A DNA stretch of 10,957 bases from JASHZA01 sp035624865 (GCA_035624865.1 DASPQS010000170.1:1-10957); one strand, 5' to 3'; shown: positions 1-7,501, counted from the first letter of the stretch. Numbers and translations: made by a program. The notes: generated by a model from the sequence alone, not told the origin.

Positions 1-2
1 AC

Positions 3-1088
3 GACGTGAGCATGGAAGTGGGTCCGACCGTGATTCATCCGCTCCCGCGCAACTACCTGGCGGCGACCGAGAAGTACTCGGGCCAGGTCAAAATCGTCGA
101 ACTACCCGACGGCGGGCTCAATATTGCCGGCTATCAGGGCGGGATACCGTTTCCGACGCCGGATGAACCGCACAAGGGCTGGAAGGTCCTGGCGAATCTA
201 TGGTTTCGTTACGTTCCGCACGTGGCGGTCGATACCTACGGACAGGGCTGCTACGTCGACAGCTACCACAATATCAACTGCGGCGCCGGGGTACTCGTTT
301 TCCGCCAGCTCTCGTTCAACACGGATCCCGGCGTGCCGGCGACTATTCCCGGAGGCGAGGGCAAGTTCTTCACTGACTATTATGAAGCCGAGGAGCCGGA
401 AAACGAGCGCTACAATGCGGACCTCAAAATCGACTTTACCGACCTGACCAAGCCGGAAGACAGTTACGTCTTTATCCCGAGCTTGCGGCGCTATCAGCCA
501 GTGTCCGCATTGGCGCGATGCGCGCCTTCGTTCGGCGATACGACGCCGGAGGATTTCCGGGGCGGTTACGACTCGAACATGACGGAAATCAAGGTCGACT
601 TTCTCGGCGAAAAGAAAATCCTCAACCTGATGGGTTTCGATATGCCGAGCAAGGGCTTTCCCGACGAATTCGATATGCCGCTGGGATGGCCGAAGCCGTC
701 GTGGGGGAAATGGCAGCTTCGCGACGTCGATGTGGTGAACGTGAGCAAGTTGCCGCAGCTCGCCAAGGGTTACTGTTACGGCAAGCGCGTGATGTACATC
801 GACAAGCATTTCTGGGGGCTGCTATGGCAGGATCTTTATGACGAGCAGTTGCAGCCGTGGAAATTCGTTGGGGTGTTCCGCCCCGCCCGCGAAGCACCCG
901 GGATCGGGCCGGTGAACGAGGCATTATCCTATGTCGAATCGATCTGGGATATTCAGAAACAGCACGCCACGTTTTTTTGCGATCCCCCGGCGGGGCATCC
1001 GCTTTATCTTAATGAGCAGGCGCCCGCGAGCTATCTCGATGTGAGCCGCTACACCACCCCCAGCGGTTTGAACATGATCATGCGGTGA
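3..1088 (+). CDS. DUF1329 family protein, 5'-partial
   Basis: The reading frame is open to the left edge, so the true start is probably outside the window. The GTG at 6 is only the first start-like codon and has no visible Shine-Dalgarno. About 360 residues are visible, whereas DUF1329 (PF07044) proteins are usually 400-460 aa with a signal peptide, so an N-terminal export signal is probably missing. Family hallmarks are the YVFIPSLRRYQPVSA stretch (about residues 156-170) and, near the C-terminus, a tract with RVMYIDKHFWGLLWQDLYDE followed by a LQPWK segment. DUF1329 proteins are predicted periplasmic or outer-membrane associated, with a LolA/LppX-like lipid-binding fold. Their biochemical role is unknown, though they often sit in lipid, sterol or aromatic catabolism operons and near RND exporters. 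It leads an apparent operon with the two genes that follow. Family assignment is firm; function is not known. Confidence 0.85.
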   Translation, partial: DVSMEVGPTVIHPLPRNYLAATEKYSGQVKIVELPDGGLNIAGYQGGIPFPTPDEPHKGWKVLANLWFRYVPHVAVDTYGQGCYVDSYHNINCGAGVLVFRQLSFNTDPGVPATIPGGEGKFFTDYYEAEEPENERYNADLKIDFTDLTKPEDSYVFIPSLRRYQPVSALARCAPSFGDTTPEDFRGGYDSNMTEIKVDFLGEKKILNLMGFDMPSKGFPDEFDMPLGWPKPSWGKWQLRDVDVVNVSKLPQLAKGYCYGKRVMYIDKHFWGLLWQDLYDEQLQPWKFVGVFRPAREAPGIGPVNEALSYVESIWDIQKQHATFFCDPPAGHPLYLNEQAPASYLDVSRYTTPSGLNMIMR

Positions 1089-1112
1089 AGCGCTGATTGC
1101 GGGTGAACGAAG

Positions 1113-1991
1113 ATGAGTATGAAAATAGGAATCCTGCTTACCGTTAACGAGTTTACCGTCGACCCGGCGAATCTCGCGCGCAAGGCCGAGCAGCTCGGGT
1201 TCGAGTCGCTGTGGTTTCCTGACCACGCCGTCATGCCGGTCCATTCGGAGACCCCGCTGCCGGAGACGCAGCCCGGGCAGGGGCAGATTCCGGAAATTTA
1301 CTACCATATGTGCGACCCGTTCGTGGCAATGGCGATGGCGGCGGGAGCGACCACCAAGCTCAAGGTAGCGACGGGCGTATGCCTGGTGCCGGAGCGCAAT
1401 CCGATTCTGACGGCGAACGAGCTGGCGACGCTGGACCATTTTTCGGACGGACGGGTGCTGTTCGGGATCGGGGCGGGCTGGCTCAGGGAGGAATCGGAGA
1501 TCCTGGGTGCGGATTTTCCCCATCGCTGGAGCCAGACGCGGGAATATATCGCGGCGATGCGCGAGCTGTGGACCAAGGAGGAAGCCTCATTCGAGGGCAA
1601 GTACGTGAAGTTCCCGCCGGTCAAGCTCTATCCGAAGCCGGCGCGCAAGGGCGGGCCGCCGGTGTTGATTGGGAGCAAGGACAAGAACGCGCTCAGGTGG
1701 GTGGCGCGATGGGGCGACGGATGGTGCCCGATTTTCGTTTCGCCGGCGGCGACGAAGGTAGAGCTCGGGAAGTTGCGCGAGGAGTGCGCGAAGGCCGGGA
1801 CCGATTTCTCGCGGCTGGATATCACTATTTTCAAGCGCAGCCTGCGCGGCGACCGCGCCGCGGTGCAATCGGGGCTGCGGGAATATGAGGACACCGGGAC
1901 GCATCGGTTCGTGATCGCGATGATTGGCGAGCGCCTGAGCGCGGCCAATTACGCGGCGGAACTGGAGCGGCTGGCCGGGCTCTACGTATAA
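1113..1991 (+). CDS. LLM class F420-dependent oxidoreductase (TIGR03619-like)
   Basis: A 292-aa bacterial luciferase-like TIM-barrel protein. It has the typical segments of the 'probable F420-dependent oxidoreductase' group: an N-terminal MKIGILL beta strand, FESLWFPDHAVMP near residue 30, then a VATGVCLVPERNPILTANE segment followed by LDHFSDGRVLFGIGAGWLREE (about 85-135), and a PPVLIGS strand near 185. Such enzymes transfer hydride between deazaflavin F420 (or FMN) and an organic substrate in the cytoplasm; the substrate cannot be read from the sequence. Starts are ATG at 1113 or the second ATG two codons later; upstream purines are only a weak ribosome site. It lies 24 nt after the DUF1329 stop and 29 nt before the hydrolase, so co-transcription is likely. 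The cofactor could be FMN instead of F420, and no F420 biosynthesis gene is in the window. Confidence 0.88.
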   Translation: MSMKIGILLTVNEFTVDPANLARKAEQLGFESLWFPDHAVMPVHSETPLPETQPGQGQIPEIYYHMCDPFVAMAMAAGATTKLKVATGVCLVPERNPILTANELATLDHFSDGRVLFGIGAGWLREESEILGADFPHRWSQTREYIAAMRELWTKEEASFEGKYVKFPPVKLYPKPARKGGPPVLIGSKDKNALRWVARWGDGWCPIFVSPAATKVELGKLREECAKAGTDFSRLDITIFKRSLRGDRAAVQSGLREYEDTGTHRFVIAMIGERLSAANYAAELERLAGLYV

Positions 1992-2020
1992 ACTGCAATC
2001 GCCGTATCAAGGAGGCGACT

Positions 2021-2956
2021 ATGCCACTCGATCCCCAGATGAAAGTTGTGCTGGATGCGATGGCGGCCGCCAAGGTGCCGCCCTTTCACAAGCTGACGCC
2101 GCAGGAAGCCCGCAAGAACGCGGCGCGGCGGGCGGCGCAGGGTGAGCCGGAAGCGGTCGCTCGCGTCGAAGACCGCAGGATTGCGGGACCTGCCGGCGAA
2201 ATTCCGGTGCGCATCTACACACCGCGCGGCAACGGGCCGTTCGGCGCGTGCGTTTATTTTCATGGCGGGGGATGGGTGGTCGGCGATATCGAGCTGACCG
2301 ACCAGCCCTGCCGGATGCTGACCAATGCGGGCGGATGCGTGACGATTTCGGTGGATTATCGTCTGGCGCCGGAGCACAAGTTTCCGGCCGGCCCCGAGGA
2401 TTGCTACGCGGCGGTGAATTGGGCCGCGACGAACGGGCAGGCGCTAAACGTGGACCCGGCGCGAATCGCGGTTGCCGGCACCAGCGCAGGCGCGACGCTC
2501 GCTGCGGCGGTCGCGTTGATGGCGCGTGATCGGGGCGGGCCGCGGATCGCGTATCAGCTGCTGGTCTATCCGGCGACGACGAGCGAGCTTACGACGGGGT
2601 CGCATCGGGAATTTTCGAAGGACAGCTACTACATCCTGTCGCGCGCCGACATGGAATGGTTCTGGGGACATTACCTGGGGTCCGAGGCCGACCGCGCGAA
2701 TCCGTACGCATGCCCGGCATATGCGAAGACGCTGCGGGGCCTGCCGCCGGCGTTTGTGATCACGGCGGAGTTCGATCCGCTGCGCGACGAGGGCGAGGCA
2801 TATGCGGCGCGCTTGCGCGAGGAAGGAGTTCCGTCGGTGCTCAAGCGCTACGAAGGAGTGACGCACGGGTTTTTCGGGATGCCGGCGCAACTGGACAAGG
2901 CGAAGCTGGCGATTGCGGAGGCGGGATCGGCGCTGCGAGTGGCGATCGGGGGGTAG
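2021..2956 (+). CDS. Alpha/beta hydrolase, hormone-sensitive lipase (HSL) type esterase
   Basis: A 311-aa carboxylic ester hydrolase of the HSL/lipolytic family IV type. The oxyanion-hole HGGGW lies at residues 81-85, the nucleophile elbow GTSAG at 153-157 gives Ser155, the acid is Asp252 in EFDPLRDE, and the base is His282 in VTHGFF, so the catalytic triad is complete. The elbow reads GTSAGA rather than the commoner GDSAGG. The VDYRLAPEHKFPA block (111-123) is also typical of the family. There is no signal peptide, so a cytosolic enzyme is expected. The ATG at 2021 is well supported by GGAGG at 2011-2015 with 5-nt spacing. It is the last gene of the plus-strand operon and probably hydrolyses an ester or lactone made by, or feeding into, the neighbouring oxidoreductase step; that link is inference. 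Confidence 0.93.
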   Translation: MPLDPQMKVVLDAMAAAKVPPFHKLTPQEARKNAARRAAQGEPEAVARVEDRRIAGPAGEIPVRIYTPRGNGPFGACVYFHGGGWVVGDIELTDQPCRMLTNAGGCVTISVDYRLAPEHKFPAGPEDCYAAVNWAATNGQALNVDPARIAVAGTSAGATLAAAVALMARDRGGPRIAYQLLVYPATTSELTTGSHREFSKDSYYILSRADMEWFWGHYLGSEADRANPYACPAYAKTLRGLPPAFVITAEFDPLRDEGEAYAARLREEGVPSVLKRYEGVTHGFFGMPAQLDKAKLAIAEAGSALRVAIGG

Positions 2957-2967
2957 GAGATGGAATT

Positions 2968-3012
2968 GCCTGCGGCGTGCGCCTCGCCGCAGGCGAGGCG
3001 CACGCCGCAGGC
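2968..3012. repeat. Long perfect inverted repeat (21-bp stem, 3-nt loop)
   Basis: Bases 2968-2988 are the exact reverse complement of 2992-3012, with only GCA (2989-2991) between them. The stem is nearly all G/C. It starts 12 nt after the hydrolase stop, in the gap between two convergent genes. No run of T follows on either strand, so it is not a classic intrinsic terminator, although it could block readthrough or protect mRNA 3' ends. Its form fits a REP-like palindromic unit. Whether it recurs in the genome cannot be judged from one copy. Confidence 0.85.
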
Positions 3013-3022
3013 TCGTGGAGGC

Positions 3023-3069
3023 GAAGCGGCAGCGCGTTCCGCGTTTTTAGCGGGACGCGCTGCCGCTTC
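3023..3069. repeat. Second long inverted repeat (20-bp stem, one T.G pair, 7-nt loop)
   Basis: Bases 3023-3042 pair with 3050-3069. The only non-Watson-Crick position is T3038/G3054, which is a G.U wobble in a plus-strand transcript but an A/C mismatch in a minus-strand transcript. The loop is GTTTTTA (3043-3049). It lies just 10 nt after the first hairpin and 32 nt before the stop end of the convergent transporter gene. It may act as a transcription barrier between the two converging operons, or be half of a paired REP-type element. The sequence of the stem differs from the first hairpin. Confidence 0.82.
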
Positions 3070-3101
3070 CGGGGCGTCGGTGGGGAGGCGGCGCGGGGGG
3101 G

Positions 3102-4493
3102 TCAGCGGCCGGCGGCGGCGTGGGCGGGCGCACCGTGTCCGGTGGCGGGTGCCGACGCGGTAGCGGGCTTCCAGTAGCCGCGCACCACGAACAACGAGAC
3201 GACGAAAAGCGCCAGACCGGCGGCCATCACTTCCATCCAGCGTTCCCATCCGTATTTCGCGGCGACGAACAGCAGCAACGGGCTCGAGAAGGCGATCCAC
3301 GTGCGGTAGATGAGCTGGAAGAAAGACCATCCGGTGGCCTGGAGCGCGGCCGAAAGATCCTCGACGTATTCGGAGTAGAGCGCGCACCAGGGGATGAAGG
3401 CGGCGGCGGTGATTGCGCCCAAAAGCAAGGTCACGCGGCCGGTCGCGGCGGGTGAGAGGGGAGGGAAGAAATTCCGGTCCCACCAGAGCAAAACGGCGAG
3501 CGCCACCACTGTCAGCACAATCGTGATCGGCTTGCGGACGCGCAGGTAGTCGGAGAGCCATCCGGCGGGGACCAGCATCACGAGGTTGAGCAGCCAGAAG
3601 TTGGCGGTCATCGCGGCGGCCTCGGCCGGCTTGTAATGGTAGGCCTCGGTGAACATCAGGGGGCCGAAGGACTGAATGGTGATGGCGGTAGTGAGGAAGG
3701 CCACCACGCCAACCACCAGCACCCACACTTCCCACTTGCCCAGCAATTGGCCGAATACTTCCATTGCAGCGGCCGGGGTTTCCTCGTGCGGGACGTCGCC
3801 CGACTCGAAGGCCTCTCCTTCGCTTTCGCTGTCCACCACCATCATGCGCAACTTGGGCGAAAGATCCTTGAGCCACAGCAGCACCGGGATATAGAGCACG
3901 ACCCCGAGGATACCCATGATAACGATTTGGGATTGCCAGCTATGGAAGATGGGAAGGGTCCAGGCGGGTACCTGGTTCCAAAGCCATTGGCAGGCGACGG
4001 CGCCCAGGGTGAGCAGACCGAAGGCGGCACCTCGGCTTACCCGCGGCGACATATCGCGCGTGAGTCCGCCCAGCGCGCCCCACATCAACCCGGCCACGAG
4101 ATTCATCAGGCCGCGCACGACCACGAACGACCAGAAGCTGGTCATCAACAAGTTGGCGAAGGTCAGCACGATGATCACGGCGAGGCAGAGGTCGATCACC
4201 ACGACCCGGCCATGACGGTCGGCCAGCGGGCCTCCGGCCATCGCGGAAAAGCCGGAGAGGAATACAACGCAGGTGAGAAAATAGCCGAACTGCTCGCGGG
4301 TGAAGTGCAACGAGGGCAGCCATAGCGGGAGCAGAGCTGAGAAGCCGAACTCGTAGAAAGAGACGATGGTTGCGAAGACCGTCAGGAGCAGCATCCACCA
4401 GCGGTGCCAGCCGGTAGGATATGTCTCCAGGACGCGATGATTGGCAAAGTACCCCTTCAATCCCCCCGACGGAGCCTGAGCCGTGGCTGCCAT
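3102..4493 (-). CDS. MFS transporter (aromatic-acid/sugar type)
   Basis: A major facilitator superfamily carrier of 463 aa with about 12 hydrophobic segments in two halves. A charged central loop lies at about 200-245 (it includes DSESEGEAFESGD). Signature motif A is clear in the loop after TM2: GPLADRHGR at residues 88-96. It would act in the inner membrane as a secondary transporter; the substrate is not determinable. The frame is open for 23 more codons to 4562, but I chose ATG at 4493-4491 because GGGGAGG lies 7 nt upstream and because the next residues (MAATAQAPSGG) lead directly to the first membrane segment. The C-terminal tail is Ala/Pro/His-rich. It is convergent with the hydrolase gene and lies 243 nt downstream of the sensor kinase, with its own promoter candidate, so control by that kinase is possible but unproven. 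Confidence 0.9.
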   Translation of the reverse strand: MAATAQAPSGGLKGYFANHRVLETYPTGWHRWWMLLLTVFATIVSFYEFGFSALLPLWLPSLHFTREQFGYFLTCVVFLSGFSAMAGGPLADRHGRVVVIDLCLAVIIVLTFANLLMTSFWSFVVVRGLMNLVAGLMWGALGGLTRDMSPRVSRGAAFGLLTLGAVACQWLWNQVPAWTLPIFHSWQSQIVIMGILGVVLYIPVLLWLKDLSPKLRMMVVDSESEGEAFESGDVPHEETPAAAMEVFGQLLGKWEVWVLVVGVVAFLTTAITIQSFGPLMFTEAYHYKPAEAAAMTANFWLLNLVMLVPAGWLSDYLRVRKPITIVLTVVALAVLLWWDRNFFPPLSPAATGRVTLLLGAITAAAFIPWCALYSEYVEDLSAALQATGWSFFQLIYRTWIAFSSPLLLFVAAKYGWERWMEVMAAGLALFVVSLFVVRGYWKPATASAPATGHGAPAHAAAGR

Positions 4494-4500
4494 ATGTGCG

Positions 4501-4507
4501 CCTCCCC
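4501..4507 (-). promoter_or_regulatory. Ribosome binding site that fixes the MFS start
   Basis: Read on the minus strand this is GGGGAGG, 7 nt before the ATG at 4493. The longer open frame starting at 4562 has no such site and would add 23 polar residues unlike an MFS N-terminus. Confidence 0.75.
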
Positions 4508-4624
4508 AAGGATTAGGCCTGGCGAAAGTCTCCCGGCCGTTATGCCGTATCCCCCCGCGCATGCGCGACCCGGGACGGCAGGCCGCCGCTTCGCCAGGGG
4601 CGCGACCCCAAACGCGCCTCTCGC

Positions 4625-4653
4625 GCTATCGCGTGTCGGAGAACGATTGTCAA
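4625..4653 (-). promoter_or_regulatory. Candidate sigma70-type promoter for the MFS gene
   Basis: On the minus strand a perfect -35 TTGACA (4653-4648) is followed by a 17-nt spacer and GATAGC (4630-4625), which matches the -10 consensus at only three of six positions. It lies in the 243-nt gap between the kinase stop and the transporter start, giving a leader of roughly 120 nt. The perfect -35 and ideal spacing support it; the -10 is weak. I see no convincing gene in this gap. Confidence 0.4.
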
Positions 4654-4736
4654 GAGCCGGCGAGCGGAGTGGATTGGCTGCCAGCGCGTTACGGGCTAGT
4701 GAAAGGGGCGCTATCCCGTTTCGACATTGAAGCCGG

Positions 4737-6188
4737 CTATCGGCGACGTTCGAGGCCCGGATAGGAAAGCGCGGGCTGAAGATGGTGCGCCGCCAGCCGG
4801 GAATCCATCGCAGTAGGGGAGGGCTTCGTATCGGCGGTGTTACGCGGGTGCGGATAGGCCGGCAGGGCTTGAGTGAGAAAACCGATGGTGCAAATCGTGC
4901 CCTGGTTCTTGGTGCTTCTGACTTCGAGGCTCGCGCCGTTCAATTGGAGATATTTGCGGGTCAAGGCCAGCCCGAGACCGGCGCCCTCGAACGGGCGCGA
5001 GTAGCTGGAGTCCTCCTGCGAAAAGGGTTCATATAGGCGGGGCAGGTAAGCCTCGTCGATGCCGACGCCGGAGTCGCGGATTTCGATCTTCACGGCGCCG
5101 GCGGCGTCGTGAAAGAGGCGGGCGGCGATGAAGCCGCTTTCGGTGAACTTGACCGCATTGTGGAGCAGGCTCCGCAGGGCGTTCTCGAGGCAATGCTCGT
5201 CGAAACGCACGTGCGTGTTGGGCGCTTCGATCTGACAGATCAGTTTGAGTTCCTTGGCGGCAGCGAGGAAGCGAAAGTCGCTTACCACCTCCTCGAGCAT
5301 CGGGGCCAGACGAATTTCGACCGGCTTCAGCTCGAGCGCGCCGGCCTCGAGCTTCGAGAAATCGAGAATCTCTTCGACGGTGTGAAGCAGGCGGTATCCC
5401 GCTCTTTGGATGGCGTCGAGGTAAGGCGCCAGTTCGGAACAGCCGAGATCTTCGAGTTGTTCGGCGATCAGCTCGCCGTAGCCGAGGATGATGTTGAGCG
5501 GAGTGCGGATCTCGTGACTGAGATTAGCCGTAGACGCCGCGCTGGACCTCGACGCTTCCAAGGTTGCGTCCCGCCGGACCAGGGCGTTGAACAATTGCTC
5601 GCGCTCGCTTGGTGCGGCCAGGTTGCCGTGCCTTGATTTGGCGGCAAGCGCGATTATGTCGGCGACCGACCGGAGGAACGCGATTTCGTCTTGATCGAAC
5701 CGGCGGCGGCGATTGCTGAAGGCGCAGAGAACCCCGAACGGCGAGTCATCGCCGATGGGGACGCCGGTCCCGCTCACCACCTGATGGTCGACCAGCGCGC
5801 CGGAGGGCCGAAAGCGCCGCTCTTCCGCGAGGTTTTCGAAGGTGACCGGCCGCCTCGAGATCAGAGTGAAGCCGCCGAAGGAACCGATACCGGCCTCAAG
5901 CCCGGGATCGCCAGGGCCAAACGCGCCGTCGCGCCATCCGGCTCTCCCACGCGGCAGCAGGTGCCGCCGATCCATCGAATATTCGAGGATCTGGCAGAAC
6001 TCGACCCCCAGTGCCTGAATTACCAGGGCGGGCGCCTGATCGAGCAGTCCGGCCAAACCGCCGTCCGCGCGGATAACTTCACCCAGCGATTTGAGGACCG
6101 TATGTTGACGCTGCTGGTAAACCCACAGGTTCTCCGGCCGACAAGAAGGTTCTCTCACGGCACAAGTTCTCCACCGGTTGAGACGCAC
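4737..6188 (-). CDS. Soluble GAF-domain sensor histidine kinase
   Basis: A 483-aa two-component sensor. An N-terminal GAF-like domain (about 33-185; GVPIGDDSPFGVLCAFS at 142-158) precedes a HisKA domain with HEIRTP at 225-230, where His225 is the phosphoacceptor. The HATPase_c domain follows, with N box HNAVKF (343-348), G1 DSGVGI (372-377), F box YEPF (386-389) and G2 GAGLGL (402-407). All kinase boxes are intact. There is no transmembrane segment or signal peptide, so it should sense a cytosolic ligand or redox/light signal through GAF. There is no fused receiver domain and no response regulator nearby. The start is uncertain: GTG at 6188 is the first start codon in the frame but lacks a Shine-Dalgarno. 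GTG at 6158 (residue 11) has GGAGA about 10 nt upstream and may be the real start. The roughly 40 residues after the G2/beta region look disordered. Confidence 0.9.
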   Translation of the reverse strand: MRLNRWRTCAVREPSCRPENLWVYQQRQHTVLKSLGEVIRADGGLAGLLDQAPALVIQALGVEFCQILEYSMDRRHLLPRGRAGWRDGAFGPGDPGLEAGIGSFGGFTLISRRPVTFENLAEERRFRPSGALVDHQVVSGTGVPIGDDSPFGVLCAFSNRRRRFDQDEIAFLRSVADIIALAAKSRHGNLAAPSEREQLFNALVRRDATLEASRSSAASTANLSHEIRTPLNIILGYGELIAEQLEDLGCSELAPYLDAIQRAGYRLLHTVEEILDFSKLEAGALELKPVEIRLAPMLEEVVSDFRFLAAAKELKLICQIEAPNTHVRFDEHCLENALRSLLHNAVKFTESGFIAARLFHDAAGAVKIEIRDSGVGIDEAYLPRLYEPFSQEDSSYSRPFEGAGLGLALTRKYLQLNGASLEVRSTKNQGTICTIGFLTQALPAYPHPRNTADTKPSPTAMDSRLAAHHLQPALSYPGLERRR

Positions 6189-6471
6189 CGTTGTCGAGAC
6201 GTATTGGGCTGCCTGGACTCGCCGGCGACCTGGGATGCGGCGCCGAACCGCTGAAGGTGCGAGGCTGTTCGCGGCTAGCGGGCAGTCTCCTCAGCTTTTT
6301 CGACGGTAGCGCAAGAACATGACGATTAGCAAGCAAAAAAGTCAATTAGGCGGCTTTAGTAATAACCGCCAGATGCTTACTTTTAACAATCTGACAACGT
6401 ATTCGAACGTTATCGCACGAATTCTGCGGTCTTGCGGTGAAGCGAGAGAAAGGGCGGGCGGCTCGCTGCGA
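6189..6471. other. Intergenic region between divergent kinase and regulator genes
   Basis: The full gap between the divergent genes is 328 nt (6189-6516); its right end carries the regulator promoter and operator annotated separately. The left and middle part is visibly more AT-rich than the coding DNA around it, especially 6300-6420. It presumably holds the minus-strand promoter of the kinase, but I find no -35/-10 pair with good match and spacing. An in-frame TGA read on the minus strand at 6293-6291 limits the kinase frame. A short GGCGG...CCGCC inverted repeat with an AT-rich centre lies at about 6351-6368 and might be an operator. I see no convincing small gene. Confidence 0.5.
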
Positions 6472-6499
6472 TTGACGATCACAGCTATCAGATGATAAT
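6472..6499 (+). promoter_or_regulatory. Promoter of the regulator-rubrerythrin cluster
   Basis: TTGACG at 6472-6477 (five of six -35 bases), a 16-nt spacer and GATAAT at 6494-6499 (five of six -10 bases) form the best promoter in the window. Transcription would start near 6506, giving a leader of only about 10 nt to ATG 6517 or 22 nt to ATG 6529. The -10 and start region lie inside the palindromic operator, so a bound repressor would occlude RNA polymerase. Confidence 0.7.
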
Positions 6500-6514
6500 A
6501 ATTATCACCTGATA
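6486..6514. promoter_or_regulatory. Fur/PerR-type operator with perfect 7-1-7 core
   Basis: The core TGATAAT-A-ATTATCA (6493-6507) equals the 7-1-7 Fur-box consensus (TGATAATNATTATCA) at every defined position. Beyond single unpaired flanking bases (6492/6508) the symmetry continues with TATCAG (6486-6491) and CTGATA (6509-6514). The result is a 29-nt palindrome with one mismatched pair around a central base. Such extended symmetry can hold two overlapping dimers. It covers the -10 region just upstream of the Fur-family gene, indicating autoregulation and control of the genes behind it. Confidence 0.88.
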
Positions 6515-6516
6515 CC

Positions 6517-7026
6517 ATGGAACTAACGATGGTAAGCGAGAGGCTGCGCACGAGCTATGCGCGCGAGCGGCTGGCCGAATTCGCCGAGCGTTGCCGCGTC
6601 CGCGGGCTGGCGGTGACGCCGCAGCGGCTGGCGATTATCGAGGCGTTGCTCAACTCGACGGATCATCCGCGGGCGGAACGGATTTTCGATGAGGTGCGGC
6701 AGCGGCATCCGCACATCTCGCTGGCGACGGTGCATCGGACGCTGGAGACACTGTGCCGGATCGGGGAGGCGCGCAAGGTGACCGCGCTCCACGACAGCGC
6801 GCGCTACGACGGCAATCTCAAGCCGCATCATCACGTGATCTGCGTGCGCTGCCGGCGGATTCGCGACGTCGAGATCAGCGGGTTCGGGCGGGTGCTGCAA
6901 CAAGCGGGCGGGCTGGAGGGGTTCGAGCCGCTGGGATGGTCGCTCGAGGTGCAGGCGCTGTGCCAGGCTTGCCAGAAGAAGGCGCCAGGCGCACGTCCCC
7001 GCGTGACGCGGAGGCGTGCCACATAA
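6517..7026 (+). CDS. Fur/PerR-family metal-dependent repressor, probable peroxide sensor
   Basis: A 169-aa Fur-superfamily regulator: winged-helix DNA-binding domain (about 20-95) and C-terminal dimerisation/metal domain. Two CxxC pairs (C109/C112 and C149/C152) provide the structural zinc site. Aligned from memory to B. subtilis PerR with a constant shift of 13, the regulatory metal ligands H37, D85, H91, H93 and D104 match H50, D98, H104, H106 and D117. Asp rather than Glu at the last site is the known feature of peroxide-sensing PerR over Fur. The recognition helix reads SLATVHRTLE, with His73 where Fur and PerR usually have Tyr. ATG 6517 opens the frame only 3 nt after the operator; ATG 6529 is an alternative. 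Neither has a strong ribosome site, and a near-leaderless message is possible. The rubrerythrin gene follows after 40 nt. Family is certain; the PerR subtype is inference. Confidence 0.92.
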   Translation: MELTMVSERLRTSYARERLAEFAERCRVRGLAVTPQRLAIIEALLNSTDHPRAERIFDEVRQRHPHISLATVHRTLETLCRIGEARKVTALHDSARYDGNLKPHHHVICVRCRRIRDVEISGFGRVLQQAGGLEGFEPLGWSLEVQALCQACQKKAPGARPRVTRRRAT

Positions 7027-7028
7027 CC

Positions 7029-7047
7029 GGCGCGAACGATTCGCGCC
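7029..7047 (+). repeat. Small intercistronic hairpin between regulator and rubrerythrin
   Basis: GGCGCGAA (7029-7036), loop CGA, then TTCGCGCC (7040-7047): a perfect 8-bp stem starting 2 nt after the regulator stop and ending 7 nt before the rubrerythrin ribosome site AGGAGA (7055-7060). No T-run follows, so it is not an intrinsic terminator. It could be a processing or stabilising element giving different levels of the two proteins. Confidence 0.55.
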
Positions 7048-7066
7048 AAGCAGCAGGAGATGAAGT

Positions 7067-7483
<417 letters not shown>

Positions 7484-7501
7484 GAGGCGCGTATCGAGGC
7501 T

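Noticed and set aside
3683..3694. GGCGGTAGTGAG on the plus strand, similar to the RfaH ops element
   Set aside because: It is antisense within the MFS coding sequence, far upstream of any plausible target operon, and it lacks the conserved T of the ops consensus GGCGGTAGNNTN.
2848..3876. Long minus-strand open frame running through the hairpin region
   Set aside because: It is Arg-rich with no domain, translates palindromic DNA, and overlaps the better supported MFS and hydrolase genes; such shadow frames are expected in GC-rich DNA.
3636..4325. Plus-strand 229-codon frame opposite the MFS gene
   Set aside because: The His/Gly/Gln/Glu-rich composition is typical of the antisense of a membrane protein; no domain is recognisable.
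6079..6345. Minus-strand 88-codon frame upstream of the kinase
   Set aside because: It overlaps the kinase N-terminus in another frame, has a low-complexity Pro/Ser/Arg composition and no ribosome site of quality.
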